This document shows, one piece after another, positions 63,306-64,000 of a DNA stretch of 64,000 nucleotides. The stretch comes from Actinomyces haliotis (GTDB lineage Bacteria; Actinomycetota; Actinomycetes; Actinomycetales; Actinomycetaceae). Position 1 is the first letter of the stretch, and each line of letters opens with the position of its first letter. The stretch lies in assembly GCF_015355765.1 (NCBI RefSeq), contig NZ_JACWNA010000015.1, forward strand, positions 1-64,000, written 5' to 3'. A model generated the notes under the pieces. It was not told where the DNA came from. It saw only the letters and a list, made by a program, of their open reading frames with translations, and made no database searches. The translations under genes were made by a program, and so were the position numbers.

Positions 63306-63407
63306 GGGTGCCTCCTAAGGGGCTCGGTGCGGGCGGCCCGAGCGCCGGTTCAGGGTGGGCGCTCGACCGCGTTGTCGGGATCAACGCTAGGTCGACCATC
63401 CGATAAC

Positions 63408-63434
63408 AACAAGTAAGTAACGGAGCGAATTTCC
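63408..63434 (-). promoter_or_regulatory. Possible SigR/SigH-type promoter of ahpCD
   Basis: On the minus strand, GGAAAT (63434-63429), 18 bases, then GTT (63410-63408) fits the GGGAAT-N18-GTT promoter with one mismatch. The ahpC start is about 100 bases further. The trxA promoter fits the same consensus with one mismatch. Weaker than the trxA match because the leader is long. Confidence 0.4.
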
Positions 63435-63863
63435 GAAGGTCACATTATTGGACATGGTCAGGCGCTCCGCCGGGAACGGCAGTGAGGGGCCGGGCAGCCG
63501 TTGCGCTCGGGGTGACGGCGCCGGGGAGCGCGCTCCCCCAAGGGTGAGCCACCCTGGCCTCCTCGAGGGGTACGCGCTTCGAGTGCGTGCACGTCCTTGG
63601 AATCGTGCGGGTTTCGACACGCGGGTGGGGGCGTGGATGAGGGTGAGGGGTGAGTGACCCACCCGAGGGACGGGTGAGGGTGTCACCCGGTCGCTGGGTG
63701 AATGCGGGGTGCCGGGCCGAACCCCCAATGGGTGCAATTCTCAATACCCCCACACTTATAGGTGAATCTCGCATCGGCACCGTGTTTCCTAGGACCAGCA
63801 CGAACGGGCCACGCGGCCCGCTCCTCCACGAACCAGGAACACGAGAGCAGGCAGGTACGCCAC
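63435..63863. other. Upstream region of the last gene, G/T-rich with GGGTGA repeats
   Basis: No gene is seen between the ahpC promoter area and 63864. Around 63640-63705 the motif GGGTGA recurs at least four times, partly forming short hairpins with CACCC. A TTATAG hexamer at about 63757 may be the -10 of the rightward gene, giving a leader of about 95 bases. No known riboswitch could be assigned. Confidence 0.45.
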
Positions 63864-64000
63864 ATGAGCACGATGACGCTGACGCAGTCCGCGGCCCCCA
63901 CGAAGGTCACGGCCCGTCGTCCCGCCACCGTCCGTCGCGAGAGCAACGTCCGCGCGGCGATCATGCCCCTCGTCTCCGGCCTCCTCCTGGTCCTCGCCGT
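63864..64000 (+). CDS. Start of an unidentified gene, cut by the window edge
   Basis: An ATG at 63864 opens a frame encoding MSTMTLTQSAAPTKVTARRP, then ATVRRESNVRAAIMPLVSGL and a hydrophobic run LLLVLA reaching the edge. A basic lead followed by a hydrophobic helix suggests a type II membrane or exported protein. There are too few residues to name it. Confidence 0.5.
   Translation, partial: MSTMTLTQSAAPTKVTARRPATVRRESNVRAAIMPLVSGLLLVLA

Noticed and set aside
63640-63740. Possible c-di-AMP (ydaO-type) riboswitch before the last gene
   Set aside because: A GGGTGAAT-like motif is present, but the other conserved segments of that riboswitch are not found in order. The evidence is insufficient.

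Overview
The window is very GC-rich, with dense coding, many GTG starts and frequent 4-bp GTGA/ATGA gene overlaps. It carries a WhiB regulator, the GatD/MurT pair, a Tad-type pilus locus and the coproporphyrin-dependent heme pathway. Together these point to a chromosomal segment of an Actinomycetota member, most likely an Actinomyces-like genus. The genus is inference only; no rRNA is present.

Layout. 1-0.65 kb: right end of an IS3-family element that cuts off a small gene. 1.1-9.7 kb: tRNA-Ser, SRP RNA, an LtrA-like membrane protein with a frame break, dnaX-recR, then aspartokinase-asd. 9.8-16.2 kb: VOC protein, malic enzyme, thioredoxin behind a SigR-type promoter, a zinc macrodomain hydrolase, a DUF4232-like membrane protein and a PspC protein, interspersed with three copies of a palindromic element (family A). 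16.3-27.9 kb: a complete heme pathway as two divergent operons. hemE-hemG-hemCD(fusion)-hemB-hemL runs leftward and hemA-hemH-hemQ runs rightward from a shared control region holding nested inverted repeats and a possible hemE leader peptide. 28-33.1 kb: a TetR gene facing a decayed efflux pump, a feoA-feoB-NifU-like iron-uptake operon under a DtxR/IdeR-type box, and a toxin-antitoxin pair with a dead toxin. 33.2-36.9 kb: four GNAT acetyltransferase genes (one broken), a methyltransferase and a Nudix hydrolase. 37-41.3 kb: gatD-murT, a PAP2-diacylglycerol-kinase fusion and tRNA-Pro. 41.4-57.6 kb: metallophosphoesterase, class A PBP, whiB4-like gene, DUF4177-type gene, crp/glxR-like gene, nth, an alpha/beta hydrolase, azlD with a truncated azlC, two membrane proteins, a degenerate Fic protein, a SerB-like HAD, an Ssd-like ATPase, tadA and a tadB/C fusion. 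This order parallels the Mycobacterium tuberculosis Rv3657c-Rv3683 neighbourhood as I recall it. 57.7-64 kb: a HAD hydrolase with a frame break, a PH-domain protein, a TetR-DHA2 exporter operon, ahpC-ahpD with a possible SigR-type promoter, and the start of a gene cut by the window edge.

Themes. Iron and heme management (heme synthesis, feoAB, iron box) and thiol/peroxide stress (trxA, ahpCD, WhiB4-like) dominate. The most unusual content is non-coding: three families of long extragenic palindromes (A x3, B x2, C x2) and a 33-bp minisatellite of about 5.5 copies between whiB and its neighbour. Several genes are visibly eroding: the IS-truncated gene, an efflux pump, a toxin, a GNAT gene and azlC. 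Four loci carry single-base frame breaks, which need raw-read checking before being called biological.
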